Source: Pseudorhodoplanes sp.
GTDB lineage: Bacteria; Pseudomonadota; Alphaproteobacteria; Rhizobiales; Xanthobacteraceae
Direction of reading: 5' to 3'
Length of the DNA: 5,822 bases
Assembly: GCA_008933495.1 (NCBI GenBank)
Contig: WBUW01000220.1
Coordinates: 1-5,822, forward strand
The translations under genes were made by a program, and so were the position numbers. Below are positions 1 through 5,822 of this stretch, piece after piece (position 1 is the stretch's first letter; each line of letters begins with the position of its first letter). The notes beneath the pieces were generated by a model. That model did not search any database, was not told where the DNA came from, and saw only the letters and a list, made by a program, of their open reading frames with translations.

Positions 1-478
1 CGCCATACAGGATCATTGCGATGCTGGGCGGAATCACGATGTCGATGGCGCCGCTGGAACTCACGAGGCCGGACGAGAAACGCGCGCCGTAACCGTCGCG
101 GATCAGGCCGGGATAGAGCACCTTGCCCACTGCGGCGACGGTTGCGATGCTGGCGCCCGAAATCGCACCGACCAGCGTGGAGGCACCGACGGTTGCGACC
201 CCGAGGCTGCCGGGGACACGGCCGATGAGTGCGAGCACCCATACGATAAGGCGCTCGGCAATGCCGGCGCTCCCCATCAATTCTCCGGCGAAGATGAAGA
301 ACGGCACCGCCAGCAGCGCGTAATTCTCAAGCCCGCCGAACATAATCTGGTGCAGGGCAACCGGCGGCACCGACAGGAAAAGAACGAAGGTTGCAATAGC
401 GCCGGCGAGCAGCAATGCAAAGATCGGCGTTCCGAGAAAGAGCAATACAAGCGGGAGAACGCCGAGGGTCCAGATCAT
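1..478 (-). CDS. dctM: TRAP transporter large permease subunit, DctM type (N-terminal part, runs off left edge)
   Basis: Large membrane subunit of a tripartite ATP-independent periplasmic (TRAP) importer, the ion-coupled translocation channel of the inner membrane. Only the first 159 residues are visible; the family is usually about 425 residues, so about 270 are missing. Translation from the ATG at 478 gives a hydrophobic start (MIWTLGVLPLVLLFLGTPIF), then family signatures: AVPFFIFAGELMGSAGIAER (residues 57-76), GAISGASIATVAAVG (104-118) and IVIPPSIAMILYG (147-159). These match the conserved DctM blocks, including the 'IPPS' helical hairpin. The ATG overlaps the dctQ stop as ATGA, so the two are almost certainly translationally coupled. 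Because Q and M are separate genes, the partner should be a DctP-type binding protein, probably beyond position 1 (inference). Substrate unknown (C4-dicarboxylates are only the founding example). Confidence 0.95.
   Translation of the reverse strand, partial: MIWTLGVLPLVLLFLGTPIFALLLAGAIATFVLFLSVPPVALHQIMFGGLENYALLAVPFFIFAGELMGSAGIAERLIVWVLALIGRVPGSLGVATVGASTLVGAISGASIATVAAVGKVLYPGLIRDGYGARFSSGLVSSSGAIDIVIPPSIAMILYG
475..478 (-). promoter_or_regulatory. ATGA stop/start overlap coupling dctQ to dctM
   Basis: On the minus strand the dctM start (ATG, 478-476) and the dctQ stop (TGA, 477-475) share bases in an ATGA tetranucleotide. This arrangement is known for translational re-initiation and stoichiometric synthesis of complex partners. 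DctQ and DctM form a membrane complex, so coupling fits. Confidence 0.8.
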
Positions 479-1020
479 CGGCTGCCCCCGCCGCGCACGT
501 GCCAACCGGACCTGAGTTGTGCGAGGTCGCCGATCACCAGCATCGCGGCGATAATCGCCGTGCCACCAAACCCGACGATCAGCGCCGAATGTGGAATCAG
601 CATCGGCATGCCCAAAGCCATGCTGGTTTGGTCGAGCGCCATGATCCGCTGCACGAAGAAAAGCGACTGCAGGGCCGCAAAGCCGCAGGCCAGCACCATG
701 ACAACATGCGCAATCAAGGACAGGATTGTCCGCGTTTGCGGACGTACACCGGTCGCAACAAGATCGAGCGAGATGTGCGTGCCCTCGGCGGTGACCAGAA
801 TCATGCCGAGCATGACCATCCAGACCATCCCGAAAACCAGTACCTCGTCGGCACCGATCAAAACTGCCCCGAAGGCGTAGCGGCCAATGGCATTTGCAAC
901 GTTCAGCAACACCATCGCGATCAGCACGGTGCCGAGAAGGGCCCGTGTGACAGCCACCGCCATGCGGGAAATCTGCGTAGCGGCCGTCATGGGCACGATG
1001 ATCTGATCGTGAGGCGACAT
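475..1020 (-). CDS. dctQ: TRAP transporter small permease subunit, DctQ type
   Basis: Small four-helix membrane subunit of a TRAP importer; it pairs with the large DctM subunit in the inner membrane. From the ATG at 1020 the protein has 181 residues, normal for the family. Predicted membrane segments lie at about 24-46, 59-79, 99-123 and 142-166. Family features are the NVANAIGRYAFG stretch after helix 1 (40-51), GADEVLVFGMVWMVMLG (56-72) and the polar AEGTHISLDL loop (78-87), which resembles the usual 'r.g.Hi.vd' motif. The start is not decided by a good ribosome binding site: the ATG at 1020 is preceded by CCGGCGG without spacing, and an alternative ATG at 990 (171 residues) has none. I prefer 1020, which lies 22 bases after the GST relic's stop. 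Frame-open sequence upstream to 1092 overlaps that relic and is unlikely to be translated. Confidence 0.9.
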   Translation of the reverse strand: MSPHDQIIVPMTAATQISRMAVAVTRALLGTVLIAMVLLNVANAIGRYAFGAVLIGADEVLVFGMVWMVMLGMILVTAEGTHISLDLVATGVRPQTRTILSLIAHVVMVLACGFAALQSLFFVQRIMALDQTSMALGMPMLIPHSALIVGFGGTAIIAAMLVIGDLAQLRSGWHVRGGGSR

Positions 1021-1042
1021 CCGCCGGCTTTCTGCGCCCGGC

Positions 1043-1378
1043 TCACGCCGCGCTCGTGAGCCCGCCCGGCTTGGCGCCGATGGCGACAGCAAAGGCAGGG
1101 CGCGCCTCGATGGATTTTTTCCGGCGCGTCAATTCCGGCCGGTCCGGCCGTTCGATCGGAAACCCAAGGCAGCGCTTGACGGTCGGCCTGAGCGTCACAG
1201 CCCCATCGATCACCGTCGGTACCTTGCTGTTCGGATTGAGCTTCCGGTAGGCCTCCGTCGTGGTGTTGCCGCACTGGCGGCGGTAATCCTCACGGACGTC
1301 GGGACTTTTCGGCTCTTCCGGGAGGAAAAGAACGTTCCGCACATTGCCCGATGTCTGACGCCCGAGAAGTCTGATCAC
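1043..1378 (-). pseudogene. Glutathione S-transferase relic with large in-frame internal deletion
   Basis: The 111-residue frame begins with a GST thioredoxin-fold N-terminus: MIRLLGRQTSGNVRNVLF (1-18), EDYRRQCGNT (30-39), and LNPNSKVPTVIDG (47-59) with the cis-proline of the 'VPT' motif. At about residues 60-66 it jumps to what looks like the end of the same family: VKRCLGFPIERPDRPEL (67-83) and IEARPAFAVAIGA (90-102). GSTs of this type are about 200-210 residues, so about 100 are missing, including the 'W-E-S-N' glutathione-binding turn and most of the helical domain. The frame is preserved across the junction (near 1187-1195). Replacements such as FLPEEPKSPDV where 'WLLEELGLPYE' is usual suggest decay. 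The start is GTG, eight bases after the upstream permease stop; the frame has no in-frame ATG upstream before a TAA at 1394-1396. Family identity is from remembered consensus. A short stable protein is possible, but GST activity is not expected. Confidence 0.8.
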
Positions 1379-1386
1379 GCTGTGGT

Positions 1387-3375
1387 CTATTGTTTACTGG
1401 ATGCGGGAGGCTGGCTGACGGAAAAGCCAGGCTTGATGAAATAAGGCGCAGCGGCGAGGACGATGAGAACCACGGCCCCGACAATATTGATCAGGATTGT
1501 GATGACGTGCGAGCCCGGCGGGATCATCAGCATGACCCCGAAAACGATATAGGCGGCGCGCTCCAGGTAACCGATCGGCCTGGTCGCAAAACCGATGATG
1601 CCGACAGACACCGCGGTCATCCCGACGAACGCGGTAATGACGGCCAGCAGCACGTCGATCGCATTTCCGCTCAGCAAAAGGGCCGGTGAAAAGACAAAGA
1701 GGAACGGTACCAGATATGCGACCCAGGCAAGCTTCACGGCTTCCCAGCTCGTGCGCCACATATCGGCATTGGCGATTTTGGCCGCGGTAATAGAGGCCAG
1801 CGCTACCGGCGGCGTGACCATCGACAGCATGCCAAAATAGAGGATGAACAAATGCGCCGAAATCTCGCTGATGCCGGCTTCGATCAGTGCCGGGGCAAGT
1901 ACCGTCGCCAACATGATGTAGACGGCGACCGTTGGCATACCCATGCCGAAGATAACGGCGATCACCGCGATTATGATCAGGAGGGTGTAAAGGCTGCCGC
2001 CACTGGCCGCCATTGCGTCGCCGGCGAGCGAAAACCCGAGGCCGGTCAGGCTGATCAGCCCCATCAGCATACCCGCCGCCGCGGTAATCAGTATCAGCGG
2101 CGCCGCCTGGATACCGGTATCGATTCCGGCTTCGACGATCGCGCGCCATCCGATGCGCTGGCCGCGGTAAGAGCGGATTGCCGTCACCACGATCAGCACA
2201 ACAATGGCGGTGAGCGCGGCAACCTGCGGCTGGGTCTGGAAAACGAGAAACGCCGCAAACAGTGCGGCGAACGGGATCAGAAAATGCACTCCTGCCCGGA
2301 TCGTGGTGCGGAAGCGCGGCAATTCGTTTGCCGGAATACCGTGCAATCCGGATCGCGCGGCCATACGGTCGATCTGCACGAAAATGGCGCCGTAATAGAG
2401 CAAGGCCGGCACGGTCGCCGCGATCATGATCTCGACATAAGGCACGCGCAGCAGGTCGGCCATAACGAAGGCGGCGGCACCCATGACCGGCGGCATCAAC
2501 TGACCACCGGTCGAAGCCGTCGCCTCCACCGCGCCGGCGACTTCGGCACGCAGGCCGGTGCGCTTCATCAGCGGGATGGTGACGATGCCGGTGCCGACCA
2601 CATTGGATACCGCATTGCCCGAAATCGTGCCGAACAGGGCCGAGGCGCCGACCGCAGCCTTGGCGCTACCGCCCCGAAACCGGCCAAAGCCCGAGAGAGC
2701 GATTTCGGTCATGAACTCGCCGCCCCCCGTGCGACGCAATAATTCGCCGAAAAAGACAAAAGGAATGACGATCTCAAGTGCAACACGCACCGGCAGGCCA
2801 AGCAGGCCATTCGGATCGAGCAGCAGATAAAGCGCCAGACGATCGGGAGCGATGGTGGGCAAACCGATCCATTGCCCGGCAAGCGCGGCGGCGATGAACA
2901 GGCAGACAACGATCATGATCGTCCAGCCGACCACCCGGCCGGTCAGCAGAAGCAGGCCGGTCAGAGCGATTACCGCCAGCGTGATAAGCCACGCCGGCCG
3001 CATCATCGCCACTAGCGAAAGGCGCGGATAGTCGATCGCAACGTAGGACAGCATCGCCAGCAGCGCGAAGCCGAACATCGTGGCGAACAATCGAGTGCGG
3101 CTGCCCCGCGCAAAGATTGCAGCCGCAGCGATTGCCAGCGACAGTCCGGTCACAAGCGCAAGCGGCTGCTCGGTGAACAGCACAATGTCGGCATAGCGAT
3201 GCAGTTCGACCAGCCAGGACAGCGACACGAACACCAGAATGAAGCCCAATGCCCTGGCGATCGTTCCGGGTTGAGCTAGGTCCTCCGGCGCCGGATCAGG
3301 TACGGCGGGGGGCAGGGCCAGACCGGTTGGTCCCGCGCCGCTCGTGGTGCTGACCGTATCGTCTCTGACCGTCAT
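1387..3375 (-). CDS. TRAP transporter fused permease (4TM/12TM, TAXI-associated)
   Basis: Inner-membrane permease in which the small (DctQ-like) and large (DctM-like) TRAP subunits are fused, as is typical for systems using TAXI binding proteins. It has 662 residues. A Pro-rich cytoplasmic tail (about 1-38) is followed by a small-subunit-like helical region (about 40-170), then the large domain. Conserved blocks of the fused family are FGTISGNAVSNVVGTGIVTI (248-267), EATASTGGQLMPPVMGAAAF (284-303), FGMGMPTVAVYIMLA (476-490) and MLSMVTPPVALASITAAKIA (516-535). The last ~90 residues (570-662) add further helices, including the 'LMIPPG' stretch common in this family. The ATG at 3375 is preceded by a run of seven G (3389-3383) seven bases away, which can serve as a ribosome binding site. 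It lies 24 bases after the TAXI binding-protein stop, consistent with one operon. Its substrate is unknown. Confidence 0.95.
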   Translation of the reverse strand: MTVRDDTVSTTSGAGPTGLALPPAVPDPAPEDLAQPGTIARALGFILVFVSLSWLVELHRYADIVLFTEQPLALVTGLSLAIAAAAIFARGSRTRLFATMFGFALLAMLSYVAIDYPRLSLVAMMRPAWLITLAVIALTGLLLLTGRVVGWTIMIVVCLFIAAALAGQWIGLPTIAPDRLALYLLLDPNGLLGLPVRVALEIVIPFVFFGELLRRTGGGEFMTEIALSGFGRFRGGSAKAAVGASALFGTISGNAVSNVVGTGIVTIPLMKRTGLRAEVAGAVEATASTGGQLMPPVMGAAAFVMADLLRVPYVEIMIAATVPALLYYGAIFVQIDRMAARSGLHGIPANELPRFRTTIRAGVHFLIPFAALFAAFLVFQTQPQVAALTAIVVLIVVTAIRSYRGQRIGWRAIVEAGIDTGIQAAPLILITAAAGMLMGLISLTGLGFSLAGDAMAASGGSLYTLLIIIAVIAVIFGMGMPTVAVYIMLATVLAPALIEAGISEISAHLFILYFGMLSMVTPPVALASITAAKIANADMWRTSWEAVKLAWVAYLVPFLFVFSPALLLSGNAIDVLLAVITAFVGMTAVSVGIIGFATRPIGYLERAAYIVFGVMLMIPPGSHVITILINIVGAVVLIVLAAAPYFIKPGFSVSQPPASSKQ

Positions 3376-3399
3376 CGCGCCGCCCCCCCGGAATCGAGC

Positions 3400-4365
3400 C
3401 TAGTTGGCCTTGATATTGAGCGCAGTTTTCGCGGCTGGATGATGCGGAATCTGCCGGTACGACCGTGCCACGCTCTCCGCCGTCATGTTGCCGAGCACCT
3501 TGTTGGTCTTGGCAATGTCCGCGCCCTTCTCGCGCAGTGTTTTGGCAATGGCGGTAATCGCCGCGTCGGAGGTCTTGGGCCCGGTAACCAGCACGTAGTC
3601 GTAGGCCATCGTAGAAATCGGCTCGGGTGCGCCGACAATCTTGTCTGCTGGCGTGATTTGGACGAGATAGGCTTCCGGAGCGACGACCTGCATGCGCCGG
3701 ACGGCTTCCGCGGAGGTGTCGAACGGCAGCCAGCGGATGCCTCCGGTCGCCGAGTCCGCCTCGACCACCTTGCCGCCGCGCAGCGCAAACAATGTCGCAT
3801 CGACACGGCCGGCGACCACGTCATCGACACCATTCACCACGCTGGCGACCGGAACAAGCTTGACGTCTTTCTTGGTAAGACCGCCATTGGCGAGCGCCCC
3901 TTCAACATAAGGCAGCAAACTGGCTTGGGCGGTCAGCCCCCAGCTTACGCGCTTGCCCTTTAAGTCTTTGATCGAGGCGATGCCGGAATCCTTGCGCACC
4001 ATCAGCCCGACCGGACTTGGAAACAATGCCGCCACCAGCCGGAGATTCTTTAGCGCGTTACCGGTGAACGGGCCTGTGCCACGGACTGCGTCACCGAGAT
4101 CGGGCATGACCACCGCCGCGACGTCGAGTTCGCCAGAGTTCGCCAGCGGCAGATACGAGGTCGGGCCGCCAAAGGCTTGCACCGTCGCGTTGATACTGCC
4201 GCTCGTCTTCAAGGCCTGCGCGAGCGCGGCATTGACACCGTAATTCTGAGATCCCTGTTGGCCGGCGGCGAACCGCACCTGCGGTGCCTGCGCCTTGGCG
4301 ACGAAAGATCCAGTGACAAACACGCCGATGACGACAGCGGAACAAAAAAGTTTAGATCTGATCAC
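3400..4365 (-). CDS. TAXI-family TRAP transporter solute-binding protein
   Basis: Periplasmic binding protein of the TAXI (TRAP-associated extracytoplasmic immunogenic) family, which captures the solute and delivers it to the fused permease encoded 24 bases downstream. From the GTG at 4365 it has 321 residues, normal for the family. A signal peptide is clear: MIRSKLFCSA, a hydrophobic core (VVIGVFVTGSFVA), then a likely cleavage after AKA or AQA near residues 25-27. The mature part opens with VRFAAGQQGSQNYGVNAALA (30-49), matching the TAXI 'G...G.Y...a.aia' block. It continues with SYLPLANSGELDVA (70-83) and the second-lobe start GLMVRKDSGIASIKDLKGKR (118-137). A GTG at 4371 would add two residues, but the Shine-Dalgarno spacing favours 4365. 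Characterised TAXI systems take up organic acids or amino acids; nothing here fixes the ligand. Confidence 0.95.
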   Translation of the reverse strand: MIRSKLFCSAVVIGVFVTGSFVAKAQAPQVRFAAGQQGSQNYGVNAALAQALKTSGSINATVQAFGGPTSYLPLANSGELDVAAVVMPDLGDAVRGTGPFTGNALKNLRLVAALFPSPVGLMVRKDSGIASIKDLKGKRVSWGLTAQASLLPYVEGALANGGLTKKDVKLVPVASVVNGVDDVVAGRVDATLFALRGGKVVEADSATGGIRWLPFDTSAEAVRRMQVVAPEAYLVQITPADKIVGAPEPISTMAYDYVLVTGPKTSDAAITAIAKTLREKGADIAKTNKVLGNMTAESVARSYRQIPHHPAAKTALNIKAN

Positions 4366-4370
4366 GATCA

Positions 4371-4378
4371 CCCTCCCC
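4371..4378 (-). promoter_or_regulatory. Strong Shine-Dalgarno site of the TAXI gene, decides the start
   Basis: The minus strand reads GGGGAGGGTGATCGTGATC. The GGAGG core (4376-4372) directly abuts the GTG at 4371 but lies six bases before the GTG at 4365, the usual spacing. The second GTG is therefore the likely start. Confidence 0.75.
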
Positions 4379-4407
4379 AGGATTAAGCAATCAAGAGTGC
4401 TTTGACA

Positions 4408-4554
4408 TCAATCCTTCATCTGCTTGCAGGCGGTGGCGTCCGTTTCGGACTTGGTGCCGACGGGCGCGCACCCCAGGGGTGCGCGCTGCGACAATGCATC
4501 GCCTTCGGCCGTGACGCCGGTGCTGTTGATGGTCTTCTTGTTGATCTTGATCAC
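4408..4554 (-). CDS. Possible small protein of 48 residues, function unknown
   Basis: Not recognised. From a GTG at 4554 the frame encodes 48 residues, starting MIKINKKTINSTGVTAEGDA and ending TKSETDATACKQMKD, with two cysteines (residues 29 and 43) and no signal peptide or membrane segment. Coding is supported by composition: 42 of 48 codons end in G or C, like the neighbouring genes. The frame stays open upstream to an ATG at 4629 (73 residues), but the 25 extra codons have only 8 ending in G or C and overlap the candidate promoter, so that extension looks non-coding. A weak GGAA lies six bases before the GTG. The stop is 42 bases before the TAXI start, so it could be the first gene of that operon. 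It may instead be the 3' remnant of a longer gene whose front was lost. Part of the G/C bias comes from the palindrome inside it. Confidence 0.4.
   Translation of the reverse strand: MIKINKKTINSTGVTAEGDALSQRAPLGCAPVGTKSETDATACKQMKD
4464..4486. repeat. Perfect 23-base palindrome (11-base arms, one-base centre)
   Basis: The left arm GCGCGCACCCC (4464-4474) is the exact reverse complement of GGGGTGCGCGC (4476-4486), with a single A at 4475 between them. As RNA it can fold into a ten-pair hairpin with a three-base loop. No T-run follows on either strand, so it is not a standard intrinsic terminator. It falls within the possible small ORF (codons for about RAPLGCA), about 100 bases before the TAXI start. 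It could be an mRNA-stabilising or translation-modulating hairpin, an operator, or chance in G+C-rich DNA. Confidence 0.7.
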
Positions 4555-4597
4555 GACTGATTCCGTTCCCGCACTGCGGAATGAAGGAATATCAAGT

Positions 4598-4626
4598 ATA
4601 CTATCATTTATTGTTTGTGCCGGCAA
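4598..4626 (-). promoter_or_regulatory. Candidate sigma70-type promoter for the TAXI-TRAP operon
   Basis: On the minus strand TTGCCG (4626-4621, four of six matching TTGACA) is followed after 17 bases by TAGTAT (4603-4598, four of six matching TATAAT), with an overlapping TATACT at 4600-4595. It sits in the only clearly AT-rich patch of the gap, and would start RNA near 4590, about 36 bases before the GTG of the small ORF. Matches are moderate and alphaproteobacterial promoters are variable. Confidence 0.3.
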
Positions 4627-4695
4627 CATGAACCTCGTCGTCCGACATCGTGTTGCCAGTTGCTGTGCCTCTTCATGCCGGCGGCAACCGCGTAT

Positions 4696-5822
4696 TCAGG
4701 CTTTGAATGACCCGCTGAAGTTTGTCGCCGCGCGAGCAGGACGCTCTTGTTTTTGCGCCAATATCGCCTTCAAGCGCTGCGGCGTGATTGGCAGACGCGT
4801 TACCGCACCTGGCATGCCGATGGCATCGTCAATGGCGGCCGCAATCGCCGCGCCCACGCCGGTGATACCGGCCTCGCCGGCGCCTTTGAGACCGAGCGCA
4901 TTGAGCGGGCTCGGTGCGTCCTCCAGCAGCAGCACCTCGATCTGCGGGACCTCATGCGCAGTCGGCATCAGATAATCCGCGAAGGTGACCGAAAGCGGCT
5001 CGCCCCTGTCGTTGTAGAGGAATTCTTCCAAAAGCGCGCCGCCCAACCCCTGGGCAAAACCGCCGACGATTTGTCCCCGGATCAGCATAGGATTGACCGC
5101 CCGTCCGATATCGTAGGCGATGAGATAGCGCTCGATAATTACCTGGCCGGTTTGGGGATCGACCCGGACCACCGCGAGATTGGTGCCGTAGGGATAATTC
5201 ATGTGATCAACATGGGACCAACCTTCGGCCGAAAGCCCCGGTTCGCGCCCGCCGAGCGTCTTCGAAGTCGGAACCAGATTGGCGGCGATTTCGCTGAGCG
5301 CGATGGAGGGGCCGACGACCATATCGGTGCGTACGATGTTGCCGTCGACAACATCGAGCGTTTCGACGGGAGCCTGCATCAGCTCAGCCGCCATCTCGAT
5401 TGCCTTGGCGCGCAGTTTGGTTGCCGCGATGAGGGTAGCGGAGCCGGTCATGACGGTGGCGCGCGATGCATGGGCGCCGACTCCATATTCGATGCGATCG
5501 GTGCGGCCATGAACGACGCGTATGCGCTTATAGTCGACTCCAAGCGCTTCGGCGCAAATCTGCGCGATGACCGTTTCGACGCCTTGCCCAACTGAGGCCG
5601 AACCGGTGACAACCTCGACGGCGCCAGTGGTATCGACTGATATGCGAACTCCGTCGGCCGGTCCAAGGCCGGTCTTCTCGACCATCATCGCGATTCCGGC
5701 GCCGACCATTTCGCCGGCCGCCCGGCGGCGCTTCAGCTCGATCTGCAGTTCATCCCAACCGAAGGCGGTCAAAGCCTTGTCGATCTGGCCCTCATAGTCG
5801 CCTGAATCGTAAATGACGTCCT
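4696..5822 (-). CDS. Molybdopterin-binding large subunit of a xanthine dehydrogenase/CO dehydrogenase-family hydroxylase (C-terminal part)
   Basis: Catalytic subunit of a molybdenum hydroxylase, which inserts water-derived oxygen into a C-H bond (typically of N-heterocycles, aldehydes or similar) or, in CODH, oxidises CO. It normally works with an FAD subunit and a 2Fe-2S subunit, neither visible here. The frame is open to the right edge, so about the last 374 of roughly 750-800 residues are present and the TTG near 5772 is internal. Visible signatures (numbered from the edge) are VIYDSGDYEG (2-11), GSASVGQGVETVIAQ (73-87) with the cofactor-contacting GQG, YDIGRAVNPMLIRGQIVGGF (236-255) and LKGAGEAGITG (301-311), whose Glu306 corresponds to the catalytic base of the family. 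The loop that separates CO dehydrogenases (AYxCSFR) from other hydroxylases lies beyond the edge, so a CO substrate cannot be judged; other hydroxylases are far more numerous. The C-terminal tail (about 345-374) is polar and variable. Confidence 0.95.
   Translation of the reverse strand, partial: DVIYDSGDYEGQIDKALTAFGWDELQIELKRRRAAGEMVGAGIAMMVEKTGLGPADGVRISVDTTGAVEVVTGSASVGQGVETVIAQICAEALGVDYKRIRVVHGRTDRIEYGVGAHASRATVMTGSATLIAATKLRAKAIEMAAELMQAPVETLDVVDGNIVRTDMVVGPSIALSEIAANLVPTSKTLGGREPGLSAEGWSHVDHMNYPYGTNLAVVRVDPQTGQVIIERYLIAYDIGRAVNPMLIRGQIVGGFAQGLGGALLEEFLYNDRGEPLSVTFADYLMPTAHEVPQIEVLLLEDAPSPLNALGLKGAGEAGITGVGAAIAAAIDDAIGMPGAVTRLPITPQRLKAILAQKQERPARAATNFSGSFKA

Larger units (their letters stand above)
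4366..4695. other. Gap between the molybdenum hydroxylase and the TAXI gene
   Basis: These 330 bases separate the hydroxylase stop from the TAXI start, much wider than other gaps in the window, so a new transcription unit may begin here. In transcription order it holds about 70 bases with short GTTGCC/GGCAAC inverted repeats (4688-4683, 4657-4652, 4627-4622) that lack a T-run, an AT-rich patch (about 4561-4620) with a promoter candidate, a probable small ORF (4554-4408), a 23-base palindrome within it, and the ribosome binding site of the TAXI gene. No tRNA, riboswitch or mobile-element end was recognised. Confidence 0.6.

Noticed and set aside
415..1059. Plus-strand open frame (214 residues) opposite dctQ
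   Set aside because: Its composition is that of a shadow (His/Arg/Gln/Asp-rich), no domain is visible, and the opposite strand encodes a clear four-helix DctQ.
1394..2149. Minus-strand 251-residue frame overlapping the fused permease in another frame
   Set aside because: Arg/Asp/Gly-rich out-of-frame translation; the permease frame shows conserved TRAP motifs over the same bases.
1852..2742. Long plus-strand open frame (296 residues) antisense to the fused permease
   Set aside because: Its translation is rich in Arg, His, Asp and Gln with no recognisable domain, as expected of a frame opposite a G+C-rich membrane-protein gene whose minus-strand product matches family motifs throughout.
2936..2974. 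Repeated GGCCGGTCAG within the fused permease gene
   Set aside because: It encodes the similar peptides of a Leu/Thr/Gly-rich helix (ALTGLLLLTGR); repeated codons explain it without a special function.
3226..3375. Pro-rich N-terminal tail of the fused permease as a separate domain
   Set aside because: Only about 38 low-complexity residues before the first helix; variable cytoplasmic tails are common in this family and no motif is visible.
4622..4688. GTTGCC/GGCAAC inverted repeats after the hydroxylase stop as a terminator or RNA switch
   Set aside because: Stems are only six to seven pairs with loops of over 20 bases and no T-run follows, so neither a terminator nor an attenuator can be supported.
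4747..5595. Plus-strand open frame (282 residues) antisense to the molybdenum hydroxylase
   Set aside because: The minus-strand frame carries the hydroxylase motifs (GQG, KGAGEAG) continuously over the same region; the plus-strand translation is low-complexity Arg/Asp-rich shadow sequence.

Overview
The window is G+C-rich, with coding strands biased to G/C in third codon positions, frequent GTG starts and tightly packed genes. Together with the gene families (TAXI-TRAP and DctQM transporters, a CoxL-type molybdenum hydroxylase, a glutathione S-transferase), this suggests an alphaproteobacterium of the Bradyrhizobium/Rhodopseudomonas/Xanthobacteraceae kind. That assignment is inference. All supported genes lie on the minus strand, so transcription runs from high to low coordinates.

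Layout in transcription order: (1) 5822-4696, the C-terminal ~374 residues of a xanthine dehydrogenase/CO dehydrogenase-type molybdopterin-binding large subunit, cut by the window edge. (2) 4695-4366, a ~330-base gap with a candidate sigma70-like promoter, a probable 48-residue small ORF of unknown function and a perfect 23-base palindrome inside that ORF. (3) 4365-3400, a TAXI-family periplasmic solute-binding protein. (4) 3375-1387, its fused 4TM/12TM TRAP permease. (5) 1378-1043, a glutathione S-transferase relic that keeps the N- and C-terminal ends but lacks about 100 central residues, in frame. (6) 1020-475, a small TRAP permease subunit (DctQ type). (7) 478-1, the N-terminal 159 residues of a large TRAP permease subunit (DctM type), overlapping dctQ by ATGA and running off the left edge.

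Genes 3 and 4 form a complete TAXI-type TRAP importer (binding protein plus fused permease). Genes 6 and 7 are the membrane part of a second TRAP importer of the split, DctP-dependent type, whose binding protein is not in the window. Intergenic gaps from the TAXI gene to dctM are short (24, 8 and 22 bases, then an overlap), so one transcript is plausible. The whole looks like part of a catabolic island in which organic-acid or aromatic-type substrates are imported and then oxidised by a molybdenum hydroxylase; the substrate cannot be read from the sequence. No RNA gene, insertion sequence, CRISPR array or clear terminator was seen. The most notable points are the deleted GST between two transporter sets, the small ORF with its abrupt composition change, and the palindrome. 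I do not see a convincing new system.
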